This document shows, piece after piece, positions 49,701-58,260 of a DNA stretch of 64,000 nucleotides (its first letter is position 1; the number at the start of each line of letters is the position of its first letter). Both the position numbers and the translations under genes were made by a program. This DNA comes from an uncultured Bacteroidota bacterium (GTDB lineage Bacteria > Bacteroidota > Bacteroidia > Bacteroidales > P3). The notes below the pieces were generated by a model that was given only the letters and a program-made list of their open reading frames with translations, was not told the DNA's origin and made no database searches. The DNA lies in assembly GCA_902776365.1 (NCBI GenBank), contig CACYPU010000012.1:47425-111424 (forward strand), written 5' to 3'.

Positions 49701-50216
49701 GAGCTTCTGGCCGCGGGCGATGCGGAAAGTGTTGGCACGGAAGGTGTTGGAGGAGACAACCTTCTCGCTCAGCGCGTCGGCATAGGAGACCACGATGAGG
49801 GGTTCCGAACCGCTCAATGCTTTCACCACTTCGTTGCGCATCAGCAGGTTGGCATTCTCCGTCTGCTCCGGGTCGTAGTGGTACGCCTTGCGGTAGCTTG
49901 TGGGGAAGAGCATCACGGAAGGTGAAAGGTGGCTATCGCTGGCGGTTGTTGCGTCAGCAGACCTTTCGCCTTTCACCTTTAAACTTTCACCTTGAAGCAG
50001 CGCTTCTATGTCGTTCTGCAGATAGTAGGCTTCCTCCTTCGACGGCGCGATGACCAGCTGGCTTACCGTCGGCCGCCGCAACGCCAGCGCCGCGATGGCC
50101 AACGCTGGCAGCGACCCCGTGAGTCCATCCACATGCACCCGCGCCTTTGATGAAGAAAAGTGGTTGGAAATATTATTGATAAAAGGACTATCTTTATATA
50201 AATCAGTGAGTAGCAT
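46737..50216 (-). CDS. mfd: Transcription-repair coupling factor
   Basis: A 1159-aa helicase/translocase that removes stalled RNA polymerase and recruits UvrA. UvrB-like region at the N-terminus; RNA polymerase-interacting CarD-like domain at GDFVTHIDYGVGRFSGL; Walker A GDVGFGKTEVA; DEEQ box in LLIIDEEQKFGV; TRG motif near MRGRVGRS; C-terminal D7. Four insertions encoded by short tandem repeats sit at residues about 75-100, 252-265, 412-427 and 1099-1112. Start at 50216 (MLLTDLYK) gives a -7 box 27 nt upstream. uvrA is also in this window at 53.5 kb. Confidence 0.95.
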   Translation of the reverse strand: MLLTDLYKDSPFINNISNHFSSSKARVHVDGLTGSLPALAIAALALRRPTVSQLVIAPSKEEAYYLQNDIEALLQGESLKVKGERSADATTASDSHLSPSVMLFPTSYRKAYHYDPEQTENANLLMRNEVVKALSGSEPLIVVSYADALSEKVVSSNTFRANTFRIARGQKLDMWEAVERLQEMGFEREDFVVEPGQYAVRGGIVDVYSYASDLPFRIEFFDDEVDSLRTYDTVSQLSVKQMDRIDIVPDFTGVQGGAEECKGVQDNSSRVSLIEYFGADDIVWTQSLMMAAEQMEKLLADTRKAYDDRMADKEHPVVGNLPKPEEMSCSANEFLHKLLDCKIVEYGNSHYFSQADRIEHHSDPQPAFNKQFDMLQENLRQHEDEGYKLIITVSGESQQKRLEKILAAPDGNVSSLPFTPFHSLSLLNINISHGFIDHDEKVLCYTDHEIFDRYHKYTVKDLRSAHEALTLKELFELKPGDFVTHIDYGVGRFSGLEKVTNNGKSQELIRLIYKGGDVLYISIHGLHKISRYVGREGEAPTLNRLGSNTWQVLKAKTKKQVKDIAKDLIALYAKRKASQGFAFSEDCSMQEQLEASFLYEDTPDQLKATVAVKHDMEGRAPMDRLICGDVGFGKTEVAIRAAFKACCDDKQVAVLVPNTILAFQHYNTFRERLKGMPVRVDYLNRFRTTKEKNQIYKDVEAGKIDILIGTHAITNKNLKFKDLGLLIIDEEQKFGVSAKEKLKQLKVGVDCLTLTATPIPRTLQFSLMGARDLSVIQTPPPNRQPIETELSDFNEELIRDAIMYEMDRGGQTFFISNRVENLPEMAGLVQRLVPDARVAMAHGRMEGKDAEETLMRFLEGDIDVLVATSIVENGLDIPNANTMIINNAQQFGLSDLHQMRGRVGRSNRKAFCYLLIPSYLTLTPDAQRRLKAIEEFSSIGSGFNIAMRDLDIRGAGNILGAEQSGFISEIGYDMYHKILNEAIEELKESDFADLFAAEAEENKEYVKECTIETDLEVLLPDDYVTSVSERLLLYKELNELSTEEELDTYRLHLEDRFGPVPPCALELIRTITLRRMAKEFGIEKIVLKQDRMLLHLSSSILTSHLSPFTSHLEKVIQFAQAHPRTSRLKETPDRLTLSVEDVQSITAAINVLSELRGKS
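46882..46918 (-). repeat. In-gene TTTCACC repeat, mfd 3' region
   Basis: In gene sense: CTCACCT, CTCACCT, TTCACCT, TTCACCT, CTCACCT; encodes LTSHLSPFTSHL. Confidence 0.85.
48937..48979 (-). repeat. In-gene GGAGTGAAAG repeat, mfd middle
   Basis: Plus-strand units GGAGTGAAAG, GGAGTGAAAA, GGAGTGAAAG, GGAGTGAAGA; encodes SSLPFTPFHSLSLL. Confidence 0.85.
49421..49461 (-). repeat. In-gene TTGCACTCC repeat, mfd
   Basis: Plus-strand units TTGCACTCC, TTTGCACTCC, TCAGCACCCCC, TTGCACTCC; encodes GVQGGAEECKGVQDN. Confidence 0.8.
49918..49994 (-). repeat. In-gene TTTCACC repeat with inverted arms, mfd 5' region
   Basis: GGTGAAAGG at one end and CCTTTCGCCTTTCACC... at the other flank a unique middle, so the two arms are partly inverted copies; encodes ESLKVKGERS and DSHLSPSV. 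Confidence 0.75.
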
Positions 50217-50242
50217 AGAAAGCGGACATTGTAACAATGTTG

Positions 50243-50250
50243 CAAATATA
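50243..50250 (-). promoter_or_regulatory. -7 box (TATATTTG) of mfd
   Basis: Minus-strand TATATTTG 27 nt before the mfd start at 50216. Confidence 0.65.
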
Positions 50251-50316
50251 CGAAAAATAAGTTGACCCAATATAATATTTCTCGCGTACACGCGTTATAG
50301 AAAAATAAATAGATAG

Positions 50317-50337
50317 GAGATAATAGATAATAGTTGA
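50317..50337. repeat. GATAATAGATAATAG short repeat
   Basis: Units AGATAATAG repeated before porX; related to the tracts at 42385 and 61776. Confidence 0.6.
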
Positions 50338-50342
50338 ATTAT

Positions 50343-51890
50343 ATGAAGACATCGATTCTTTGGGCTGATGACGAGATTGAACTGTTGAAGCCTCATATTC
50401 TGTTTCTTGAGGAGAAGGGCTGCGAAGTGGTGGGTGTGCAGTCGGGTCGCGACGCACTGGATGTGCTGGAGGAACAGCAGCCGGATATAGTGTTCCTCGA
50501 CGAGCAGATGCCGGGTCTCAGCGGCATCGACACGCTGGGTCGCATCAAAGAGCGCTGGCCCCAGCTGCCGGTGGTGATGATCACCAAGAGCGAGGAGGAG
50601 GGTGTGATGGAGGATGCGTTGGGTGGCAAAATTAGCGATTACCTCATCAAGCCTGTGAATCCCAATCAGATATGGCTCACGGTGAAGAAGCATACGGAGC
50701 TGAAGCGTCTGCAGAGCGAGCACTCGACGATGAACTACCAGCAGCAGTTCCGCGAGATAGGCATGCAGCTGCAGGGCCTGATGGATGCCAACGAATGGAT
50801 GGAGGTGTACAAACGCCTGGTGTACTGGGAGCTGGAACTCTCGGGGACCGAGGACGACAATATCCACGATATCTTCCTCTCGCAGAAGAAGGAGGCCAAC
50901 CAACAGTTCTGCCGCTTCTACGAGCGCAACTATGTCGACTGGCTCGGTGGCAGCGTGGAGAAGCCTCTGCTCTCACCCACGGTGCTGCAGGAACGCATGT
51001 TCCCCCTGCTCAAGGAGGACAAGCCGACGTTCCTCATCGTGATAGACAACTTCCGCTACGACCAATGGAAGATGGTGCAGCCGCTGGTGGAGCAGTACCT
51101 GCGCACGGAGCGCGATGACCTCTACTACACCATCGTACCCACCACGACGCAGTTTGCCCGCAACGCCATGTTCGCCGGCCTGATGCCCAGCGAGATAGAG
51201 CGTAAGTACCCGCAGTACTGGGTGAACGAGGACGAGGAGGGCTGGAAGAACCAGTACGAGGACGAGCTGCTGGAGGAGAACCTGCGCCGTCACGGATTGA
51301 ATATCAAGCATTCTTACAACAAGGTGCTCAACGCCCAGTACGGTCATAAACTGGTGGAACGCGTGTCGGAGCTGTTGCGCAATAGGCTGAACGTGATTAT
51401 CTACAACTTTATCGATATGCTCTCGCATGCCCGCACGGACAGCGACATCGTGCGCGAACTGGCGGTGGACGAAAAGGCCTACCGCAGCCTCACGCTGTCG
51501 TGGATGGAGCATTCACCGCTGTTGGAGATACTGAAGGCGGTGAGCGACAAGGATGTGAATGTCATCATCACCACCGACCACGGCTCGGTGCGCATCGACC
51601 ACCCCGTGAAGGTGAAGGGCGACAAGGGCATCAGTGTGAACCTGCGCTACAAACAAGGGCGGCTGCTGGATTACAACCCCAAGGAGGTCTTCGAGGTGAA
51701 AGACCCGGCGAAGATTTTCCTGCCGCGCCGCCATGTGACGAGTCCCTATATCTTCTGCATGGACAGCGACTTTTTTGCCTACCCGAACAACTATAACGAA
51801 TATGTGCGCTACTACAACGGCACCTTCCAGCACGGCGGAGTGTCGATGGAGGAGGTGCTGGTGCCGTTTGTGAAGTTAGGGAAGAGATAA
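50343..51890 (+). CDS. porX: PorX-type response regulator of type IX secretion
   Basis: A 515-aa two-domain protein: a receiver domain at residues 1-120 (ILWADDEIELLKPH, phosphoacceptor Asp in IVFLDEQMPG, Lys in DYLIKPVNP) and a PglZ-type alkaline phosphatase-like effector (FLIVIDNFRYDQWK, FIDMLSHARTDS, ITTDHGSVRI). PorX works with the kinase PorY and sigma factor SigP to control T9SS genes in Porphyromonas. The start is the ATG at 50343; a TTG three codons upstream is less likely. It agrees with the T9SS sorting domain of the BspA-like protein. Confidence 0.93.
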   Translation: MKTSILWADDEIELLKPHILFLEEKGCEVVGVQSGRDALDVLEEQQPDIVFLDEQMPGLSGIDTLGRIKERWPQLPVVMITKSEEEGVMEDALGGKISDYLIKPVNPNQIWLTVKKHTELKRLQSEHSTMNYQQQFREIGMQLQGLMDANEWMEVYKRLVYWELELSGTEDDNIHDIFLSQKKEANQQFCRFYERNYVDWLGGSVEKPLLSPTVLQERMFPLLKEDKPTFLIVIDNFRYDQWKMVQPLVEQYLRTERDDLYYTIVPTTTQFARNAMFAGLMPSEIERKYPQYWVNEDEEGWKNQYEDELLEENLRRHGLNIKHSYNKVLNAQYGHKLVERVSELLRNRLNVIIYNFIDMLSHARTDSDIVRELAVDEKAYRSLTLSWMEHSPLLEILKAVSDKDVNVIITTDHGSVRIDHPVKVKGDKGISVNLRYKQGRLLDYNPKEVFEVKDPAKIFLPRRHVTSPYIFCMDSDFFAYPNNYNEYVRYYNGTFQHGGVSMEEVLVPFVKLGKR

Positions 51891-51925
51891 GAACTAAGAG
51901 TTAAGAAATAAGAATTTTGAGTGAT

Positions 51926-53428
51926 ATGAAAAAGTTATTTTTATTGGGGCTAGTAGGACTCGTGAGTCTTATGGGCAATGTGGCGCAAGGACAGAAGGTG
52001 CTGACGCTGGTTGGCGAGGAAAGCAAGAAGGTGGAGCCCGACATGATGATGAACGCCCACTATCTGGGTTCGCTAGAGGGACTGGACATCTGGCTCACGC
52101 GGAGCGATGAAGGAGTGAAAGGTTTCGTTAACAAGCGCGACTGGCATCTGGTGAAGTTCTCCGACGGCTTGTTTCCCATGGAGCGAGTGGACCTGCCTGC
52201 GACAAACCGTTGCCAGCTGCTGGCTGCCGTAGGCGCCAAGGAGAATGTGGACGGCATCCACAGCGCTTCGGTGCTGCTGGTGGACAGCAGTGCTCGTGGC
52301 CGGACGACGGTGCTGAAAGCCCGTCTGTCGACCGACACCTTGCGCCTCGAAGGAGGAAAACTCGACACGGTGGACAACTTTACCTATAGTCGCAAGGACC
52401 TTTGCAAGGTGTGGAGTGCAGTGTCGCCGAACGGCAAGTACATGGCAGTGTTGACGATAGTGCAGTATGTCGAGCGTAGGGAATATATAGCGGTGTCGCG
52501 TGTGTTTGACGAAAACCTCAAGGAGGTGTGGTCAAAGGACTATGCTGTGGGAGTCACGGATGATATTTTTGTCGACGACGAGGGCACGATGTACACGTTG
52601 GGCTTGGAGAGCACGAGCAATGGCATGAGGTTCCTGCTGAATGTGATGAACCGTGCTGGTGCCGACAGCTATCGCATGGATATACAATGCGACCCGATAC
52701 ACGACTTGAGGATTGTCAATGTGATAGGGAAGAAGGCGCTCTGTGCTGGACTGGTGACCATGCTTTCTGCCGATGTCGACAAGGATCTCACAAGCGGTGT
52801 GGCAACGATGGTGTTCGACGTCGATTCGATGAGTGTGGCGGAATTCAAGATTCGTTTCTTCCAGAACGAGGACAAGAATATCCTGATGAACAAGCACACC
52901 AAGAAGGTGCGGCGTGAGCAGGATATGCCGATGGTGGACATGCTGGGCAGCATCCGCATGCCTTACGGTGCGGTAGTTGCGGTGGGCCATCATCATGTGC
53001 TCCACTACACCAATGCCAATGGCACCGTCGAGGATTCCTGGTACGCCCAGGGCATCCACATGATGGCGTTCGACACGGTGGGTAACTTGATGTGGGTGCG
53101 TAATATCAGGCGTTGCGATGAGACCGACATCGCCGATGGTATACTCAATCTCCATCTCTTCGCCGACGGCGACAACGCCTGCCTGCTGAAGAACGAGAAC
53201 CGCAAGGAGCCTGCGGAATACAACATTGCCGAGGAAGGCCGCGAGTATGAGGTGGGCGACAAGTCGAACCTGGTGCTCTACTCTATCGCCCCCGGTGGCG
53301 AGGTCTCGAAGTCCATCATTGAGAAAGAAACAAAGCATGCGCTGGCCAATATCGGTCGCCGCGCAGACGGCTCCTGGGTGCTGCTCTCCTTCCGTGGCAG
53401 CAGGTGCCGGATGGCAGTGATGAAGTGA
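51926..53428 (+). CDS. Secreted protein, function unknown
   Basis: A 500-aa exported protein (signal MKKLFLLGLVGLVSLMGNVAQG). The mature chain shows repeated beta-rich segments with aromatic and Asp residues (VWSAVSPNGKYMAVLTIVQY, IFVDDEGTMYTLGLEST, RRADGSWVLLSFRGSRC) suggestive of a beta-propeller. No family named. It follows porX by 35 nt that contain a short AACTAAGAGTTAAGAAATAA repeat. Confidence 0.7.
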   Translation: MKKLFLLGLVGLVSLMGNVAQGQKVLTLVGEESKKVEPDMMMNAHYLGSLEGLDIWLTRSDEGVKGFVNKRDWHLVKFSDGLFPMERVDLPATNRCQLLAAVGAKENVDGIHSASVLLVDSSARGRTTVLKARLSTDTLRLEGGKLDTVDNFTYSRKDLCKVWSAVSPNGKYMAVLTIVQYVERREYIAVSRVFDENLKEVWSKDYAVGVTDDIFVDDEGTMYTLGLESTSNGMRFLLNVMNRAGADSYRMDIQCDPIHDLRIVNVIGKKALCAGLVTMLSADVDKDLTSGVATMVFDVDSMSVAEFKIRFFQNEDKNILMNKHTKKVRREQDMPMVDMLGSIRMPYGAVVAVGHHHVLHYTNANGTVEDSWYAQGIHMMAFDTVGNLMWVRNIRRCDETDIADGILNLHLFADGDNACLLKNENRKEPAEYNIAEEGREYEVGDKSNLVLYSIAPGGEVSKSIIEKETKHALANIGRRADGSWVLLSFRGSRCRMAVMK

Positions 53429-53432
53429 TAAT

Positions 53433-53478
53433 GGGTAACGGTTAACGATTAACGGTTAACGTTTAAAGATTAACGAGT
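53433..53478. repeat. GGTTAACGATTAAC repeat tract
   Basis: Units GGTTAAC, GATTAAC, GGTTAAC, GTTTAAA, GATTAAC (7 nt each) directly before the TTG start of uvrA. Confidence 0.85.
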
Positions 53479-53486
53479 AAAGATTT

Positions 53487-56240
53487 TTGGATAAGATTTT
53501 CATAAAAGGGGCACGGGCGAACAACCTGAAGAACATCGACGTGGAAATTCCGCAGGGCAAGCTGGTGGTCATCACTGGCCTCAGCGGCAGCGGCAAGTCG
53601 TCTTTGGCGTTCGACACGTTGTTTGCAGAAGGACAGCGCCGTTATGTGGAGAGCATGAGCTCCTATGCCCGCCAGTTCCTTGGCCGCATGACCAAGCCCG
53701 AGGTGGATTATATACATGGACTCTCGCCGGCGGTGGCCATCGAGCAGAAAGTCAACACCTCCAACCCCCGCTCCACCGTGGGCACCAGCACCGAGATTTA
53801 CGAGTATCTGAAGCTTATGTTTGCCCGCATTGGCCGCACCTTCTCGCCCGTCAGTGGTGTGGAGGTGAAACGCCATTCAGTGAGCGATGTGGTGGATTAT
53901 ATTTGGGGAGTTCAGGGAGAAAAGGTGATGATTCTGGCGCCTTTGGAGGACAGCAAGGAGCGTCCGTTACGGTCGCAGCTCGAGATTCTCCATCAGGAAG
54001 GATACCAGCGTGTGATGGTGAAAGGGACGGTGATGCGTATCGAGGATATGGGCAATGTGGAGTTAGACAAGGATGTCTACCTTGTCATCGACCGTGTGAC
54101 GGTAGATCCCGGCGACGACGAGTTGAAAGCCAGGGTGGGCGAGAGCGTCCAGGCCGCCTTCTTCGAAGGACGCGGCTCCTGCCGCATCGCCGTGGTCGGA
54201 GGCACCGCCACCGATTTCAGCAACCGCTTTGAAGCCGACGGCATCACCTTCGAGAAACCAAACCCCAATTTCTTCTCCTTCAACAATCCCTATGGCGCCT
54301 GCCCCACTTGTCAGGGATATGGCAGTGTCATTGGTATCGACGAGAATATGGTGGTGCCGAACCGCAGCCGCAGCATCTATGAGAACGCCGTGGTGTGTTG
54401 GAACGGCGACAAGATGCAGGAGGTGAAGCGTGAGTTCATTCGCCATGCTGCGGTGATAGATTTCCCGATACACAAGCCCTACTATGAGCTCACCCCCGAG
54501 CAGAAGGATATCCTCTGGCACGGCGACGGCACATGGGAGGGTATCGACGGCTTCTTCCGTTGGGTGGAGAGCCAGAGCTACAAGATACAGTATCGTGTCA
54601 TGCTGGCGCGCTATCGTGGCCGCACGGTGTGTCCCGAGTGTCACGGTCGCCGGCTCCGCAAGGATGCCGAGTATGTGAAGGTTGATGGACGCAGCATCAG
54701 CGAACTCACCGAGATGCCGGTGTCGAAGTTGGTGACATGGTTCAGCGACATCGAGAGTCGCCTCACGCCCCACGAATGCGCCGTCACCGAGCGTCTCCTT
54801 TCCGAAATCAAGAACCGCCTGGGCTACCTCGTCGACGTGGGCCTCGGTTATCTCACCCTCAATCGCATGAGCAACAGTCTCAGCGGCGGCGAGAGCCAGC
54901 GCATCAACTTGGCCACCTCGCTGGGCAGCTCGCTCGTGGGTTCCATGTATATCCTCGATGAGCCCTCCATCGGTCTCCATTCGCGCGACACCGGCCAGCT
55001 CATCAATGTCCTCAAGCGTCTGCGCGACCTCGGCAACACCGTTATCGTGGTGGAGCACGACGAGGACATCATCCGCTCTGCCGACTACCTCATCGACATC
55101 GGCCCCGGTGCCGGCCGTCTTGGTGGAGAGGTGGTTTTCGCCGGCACTCCCGTCGACCTGAAGAAGGCCAAGGGGTCGCTGACGGCCGACTACCTGCTGG
55201 GTCGCAAAAGTATCGCCGTCCCTGCGACGCGACGCCGCTGGCGCGACCGCATCTCTATCCATGGTGCCTACTGCAACAACCTCAAGCACATCGATGTCGA
55301 TATCCCGCTGGGTGTGATGACAGTGGTCACAGGCGTCAGCGGCAGCGGCAAGACCAGCCTCATCCGTCGGGTGCTCTATGATGTGTTGATGCACCGCTTC
55401 GACGGCACTCCCGATTATGTCGGTAGTTGTGTGGCTATGGATGGCGACATACCGCGTATCTCTGCTGTCGAGATGGTGGACCAAAACCCCATTGGCCGCT
55501 CCTCGCGCAGCAACCCTGCCACCTATATGAAAGTCTTCGACGAGGTGCGTGCACTTTATGCCAAGCAGCCGCTGGCGAAGACTCGCGGCTACAAGGCCGG
55601 CTTTTTCTCGTTCAACGTCGAAGGTGGACGCTGTGAGACTTGTCAGGGTGAAGGACAGGTTACCGTGAGTATGCAGTTTATGAGCGATATCCACCTTGTC
55701 TGTGACGAGTGCCACGGTTCCCGCTACAAGGACGAAGCCCTCGAGGTGCTCTACAAAGGGAAGAATATCAGCCAGATTCTCGAGATGACTGTCGACCAGG
55801 CTCTCGAATTCTTCGACAGCGACGAGACCCGCTCCATCTACACTCGACTGAAGCCTCTGCAGGATGTCGGCCTCGGCTACCTGATGCTGGGACAGTCCTC
55901 CAGCTCGCTCTCCGGTGGCGAATGCCAGCGTATCAAGCTGGCCTCCTATCTCGTCAAAGGAGAGGGAGAGCAACCGATGTTGTTTATCTTCGACGAGCCC
56001 TCCACAGGCCTTCATTTTCATGACATCCAGAAACTCCTGGCTGCATTCAATCGCCTTATCGAGCGCGGTCACACCATCGTGGTCATCGAGCATCATCACG
56101 ACATCATCAAGGTGGCCGACTGGGTCATCGATATGGGCCCCGAAGGTGGCGACGAAGGCGGCAATGTGGTCTTCGCCGGCACTCCCGAGAAACTCCTTAA
56201 ATGCAAAGAATCCTATACCGCCAAATACTTAAAACTATAA
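53487..56240 (+). CDS. uvrA: Excinuclease ABC subunit A
   Basis: A 917-aa DNA-damage sensor of nucleotide excision repair. Two ABC ATPase halves: Walker [10 protein letters not shown] and GVSGSGKTS, signatures LSGGESQRI and LSGGECQRI. Zinc modules CPTCQGYG with CPECHGRR, and CETCQGEG with CDECHGSR. The only start that preserves [16 protein letters not shown] is TTG at 53487, since an in-frame stop lies three codons upstream at 53478; the start is thus unusual and abuts a tandem repeat. Confidence 0.96.
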   Translation: MDKIFIKGARANNLKNIDVEIPQGKLVVITGLSGSGKSSLAFDTLFAEGQRRYVESMSSYARQFLGRMTKPEVDYIHGLSPAVAIEQKVNTSNPRSTVGTSTEIYEYLKLMFARIGRTFSPVSGVEVKRHSVSDVVDYIWGVQGEKVMILAPLEDSKERPLRSQLEILHQEGYQRVMVKGTVMRIEDMGNVELDKDVYLVIDRVTVDPGDDELKARVGESVQAAFFEGRGSCRIAVVGGTATDFSNRFEADGITFEKPNPNFFSFNNPYGACPTCQGYGSVIGIDENMVVPNRSRSIYENAVVCWNGDKMQEVKREFIRHAAVIDFPIHKPYYELTPEQKDILWHGDGTWEGIDGFFRWVESQSYKIQYRVMLARYRGRTVCPECHGRRLRKDAEYVKVDGRSISELTEMPVSKLVTWFSDIESRLTPHECAVTERLLSEIKNRLGYLVDVGLGYLTLNRMSNSLSGGESQRINLATSLGSSLVGSMYILDEPSIGLHSRDTGQLINVLKRLRDLGNTVIVVEHDEDIIRSADYLIDIGPGAGRLGGEVVFAGTPVDLKKAKGSLTADYLLGRKSIAVPATRRRWRDRISIHGAYCNNLKHIDVDIPLGVMTVVTGVSGSGKTSLIRRVLYDVLMHRFDGTPDYVGSCVAMDGDIPRISAVEMVDQNPIGRSSRSNPATYMKVFDEVRALYAKQPLAKTRGYKAGFFSFNVEGGRCETCQGEGQVTVSMQFMSDIHLVCDECHGSRYKDEALEVLYKGKNISQILEMTVDQALEFFDSDETRSIYTRLKPLQDVGLGYLMLGQSSSSLSGGECQRIKLASYLVKGEGEQPMLFIFDEPSTGLHFHDIQKLLAAFNRLIERGHTIVVIEHHHDIIKVADWVIDMGPEGGDEGGNVVFAGTPEKLLKCKESYTAKYLKL

Positions 56241-56294
56241 ACCTTTTAAACCCCTTAAACCTTTTAAACCTTTAAAACCTTTTAAACCCTTTTA
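56238..56294. repeat. AACCTTTTAAACC repeat tract
   Basis: AAACCTTTT, AAACCCCTT, AAACCTTTT, AAACCTTT, AAAACCTTTT, AAACCCTTTT: about six 9-10 nt units filling the gap between uvrA and the next gene. Confidence 0.9.
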
Positions 56295-56300
56295 CCCACT

Positions 56301-56825
56301 ATGTTCGAAACTGAAATCAAGAAAATCCGTCGCTATTCACAGATGGGACTCTGGGGAGCCGTGACAGTGGTCATCCTCGCCTCGTTCTTCGTTTTTGTCA
56401 GTCCCGTGCATTTCACGCAGACCACGCAGATGAGCCGTTGGATGCTTATCGCCGGCAGCGTATTGGCTGTGTTGGCGGTGAGCATGTCGTTGTTGACCAT
56501 CCGCAAGCAGATCCCTCGCCTGCGTCAGACCGAGGATCTCGGGCAGAAACTCAGTGGCTACGCCTCCCATATCCGCTCGCTCTACCTCACCATGTTCGCC
56601 GTGGTCTTCATCATCTGCCTCTTCATGGTGCTCTCCAACCAGAAGGTGCTGCTTATGCTCGCCATGGTTTCTGTCCTCACCCTCTTCCTGGCCTATCCCA
56701 ACATCTACCGGATAAAGGTGGAGCTTGGCCTCACCGACGAGGAGATGAAGACGCTTTTCGGAGACCGATATATCTGTGAGAATAACGAGAAACAGGTGGA
56801 TGTACCTGCCGATGAGGGAGAATGA
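56301..56825 (+). CDS. Four-helix membrane protein, function unknown
   Basis: A 174-aa protein with four predicted transmembrane helices (LWGAVTVVILASFFVFV, MLIAGSVLAVLAVSMSLL, LYLTMFAVVFIICLFMVL, VLLMLAMVSVLTLFLAY) and an acidic cytoplasmic tail. No family recognised. Its 3' end overlaps the mnmE start by 14 nt. Confidence 0.65.
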   Translation: MFETEIKKIRRYSQMGLWGAVTVVILASFFVFVSPVHFTQTTQMSRWMLIAGSVLAVLAVSMSLLTIRKQIPRLRQTEDLGQKLSGYASHIRSLYLTMFAVVFIICLFMVLSNQKVLLMLAMVSVLTLFLAYPNIYRIKVELGLTDEEMKTLFGDRYICENNEKQVDVPADEGE

Positions 56826-58131
56826 TACTATAGTGGCAGTCTCCACCCCCCGGGGGGTGGGTGGCATCGCCGTGGTCCGTCTTTCGGGTCCCGACGCGTT
56901 GACTATTGCCGAAAAACACCTCACCGCTCACCTTTCCCCTCGCCACGCCACCTATTGTCGTTTCGACGACCTCGACGATATCGTTGCTATCTATTTTCCG
57001 ACAGGTTACACCGGTGAGCCCACTGTTGAGCTCTCCTGCCACGGCTCGCTCTATGTGCAGCAGACGTTGCTGCAGGTGCTTGTCGACGACGGTGCCCGCC
57101 TCGCCGAGGCTGGCGAATTCACCCGTCGTGCCTTCCTCAATGGTCGCCTGAACCTCTCGCAGGCCGAGGCGGTGGCCGACCTTATCGACTCTGTGACGCC
57201 TGCTCAACACCGCCTGGCCGTCAGTCAGCTCCGTGGGGGCTACGCACAGACACTCAAGAATTTGCGACAGCAACTCCTCGACCTTACGTCGCTTCTCGAG
57301 CTCGAGCTTGACTTTAGTCAGGAGGATGTCGAGTTTGCCGACCGCTCGCAGCTGCGAGAAATACTTACCGCTTTACACTTTCATCTCTCTACCTTGCTTT
57401 CATCTTTCAAGATGGGCAATGCCCTCAAGCGGGGCATCCCCGTGGCCATCATCGGCCGTCCCAATGCCGGCAAGTCGTCGCTTCTCAACGCCTTGCTGGG
57501 CGACGACCGTGCCATCGTCTCCGATGTTCCGGGCACCACGCGTGACACCATCGAGGAGACGCTGACTCTCGACGGCATCACCTTCCGCTTCATCGACACC
57601 GCCGGCCTCCGCCACAGCGACGACTGCGTCGAGACCCTCGGCATCGAGCGCACACGCAAGGCCGTCGCCGACGCCCACATCGTCCTTTTCGTCCACGACG
57701 CCACGACACCCTGGCAGGAAGCCGATGTCGACCTCACGGGCAAGCATGTCATCGTCGCCCTCAACAAATCCGACCTCCCCCAGCACGCACTATCCAATCC
57801 TCAATTTTCAATTTTCAATTTTCAATTTTCAATTTCAACAAGGACCGGTGCGGGACTCGACGCCCTCCGCGCCGCCATGCTCTCTGCCGTCTGCGAGGAG
57901 CTGCCGCACGAGGACGAGGTGCTCCTCTCCAATGTGCGCCACTATGAGGCACTCCAGCGAGTGATTCAGGCTCTCGAGAATGTCGCCCGCGGCCTCGAGG
58001 AGGATGTCCCCTCGGACCTCATTGCCGTCGACCTGCGCGAAGCACTCTACCACCTCGGCACGGTGACAGGCGAGGTGACATCCGACGAAATACTAGGGAA
58101 TATCTTTGGGCGTTTCTGTATCGGAAAATGA
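56812..58131 (+). CDS. mnmE: tRNA modification GTPase MnmE
   Basis: A 439-aa protein that with MnmG modifies U34 of certain tRNAs. N-terminal folate-binding domain (MRENDTIVAVSTPRGVGG), G1 GRPNAGKSS (215-223), G3 DTAG, G4 NKSD (318-321) and the terminal catalytic CIGK motif are intact. The start at 56812 is chosen because RENDTIVA is the conserved beginning. Residues about 330-341 (NPQFSIFNFQFSI) between G4 and G5 are encoded by a heptamer repeat, so the G-domain has an added surface loop. Confidence 0.95.
   Translation: MRENDTIVAVSTPRGVGGIAVVRLSGPDALTIAEKHLTAHLSPRHATYCRFDDLDDIVAIYFPTGYTGEPTVELSCHGSLYVQQTLLQVLVDDGARLAEAGEFTRRAFLNGRLNLSQAEAVADLIDSVTPAQHRLAVSQLRGGYAQTLKNLRQQLLDLTSLLELELDFSQEDVEFADRSQLREILTALHFHLSTLLSSFKMGNALKRGIPVAIIGRPNAGKSSLLNALLGDDRAIVSDVPGTTRDTIEETLTLDGITFRFIDTAGLRHSDDCVETLGIERTRKAVADAHIVLFVHDATTPWQEADVDLTGKHVIVALNKSDLPQHALSNPQFSIFNFQFSISTRTGAGLDALRAAMLSAVCEELPHEDEVLLSNVRHYEALQRVIQALENVARGLEEDVPSDLIAVDLREALYHLGTVTGEVTSDEILGNIFGRFCIGK
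57801..57836 (+). repeat. In-gene heptamer repeat (TCAATTT) in mnmE
   Basis: TCAATTT five times in tandem (four perfect, last shortened); same heptamer as in dacB and the permease. Confidence 0.9.
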
Positions 58132-58260
58132 TAAAAAATGTTAAAAAAAAACAAGGGTAACAACAAAACGGGAGAATTGACCTTATATTATATATAGATA
58201 AAAATGTTAAAAGTGTGATCCAAAAAACGACCTTCGCCGTCTTTATTATATAGACTAATT

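Noticed and set aside
54063-56099. Long minus-strand open frame opposite uvrA
   Set aside because: Same antisense effect as at ileS; uvrA motifs are unambiguous on the plus strand.
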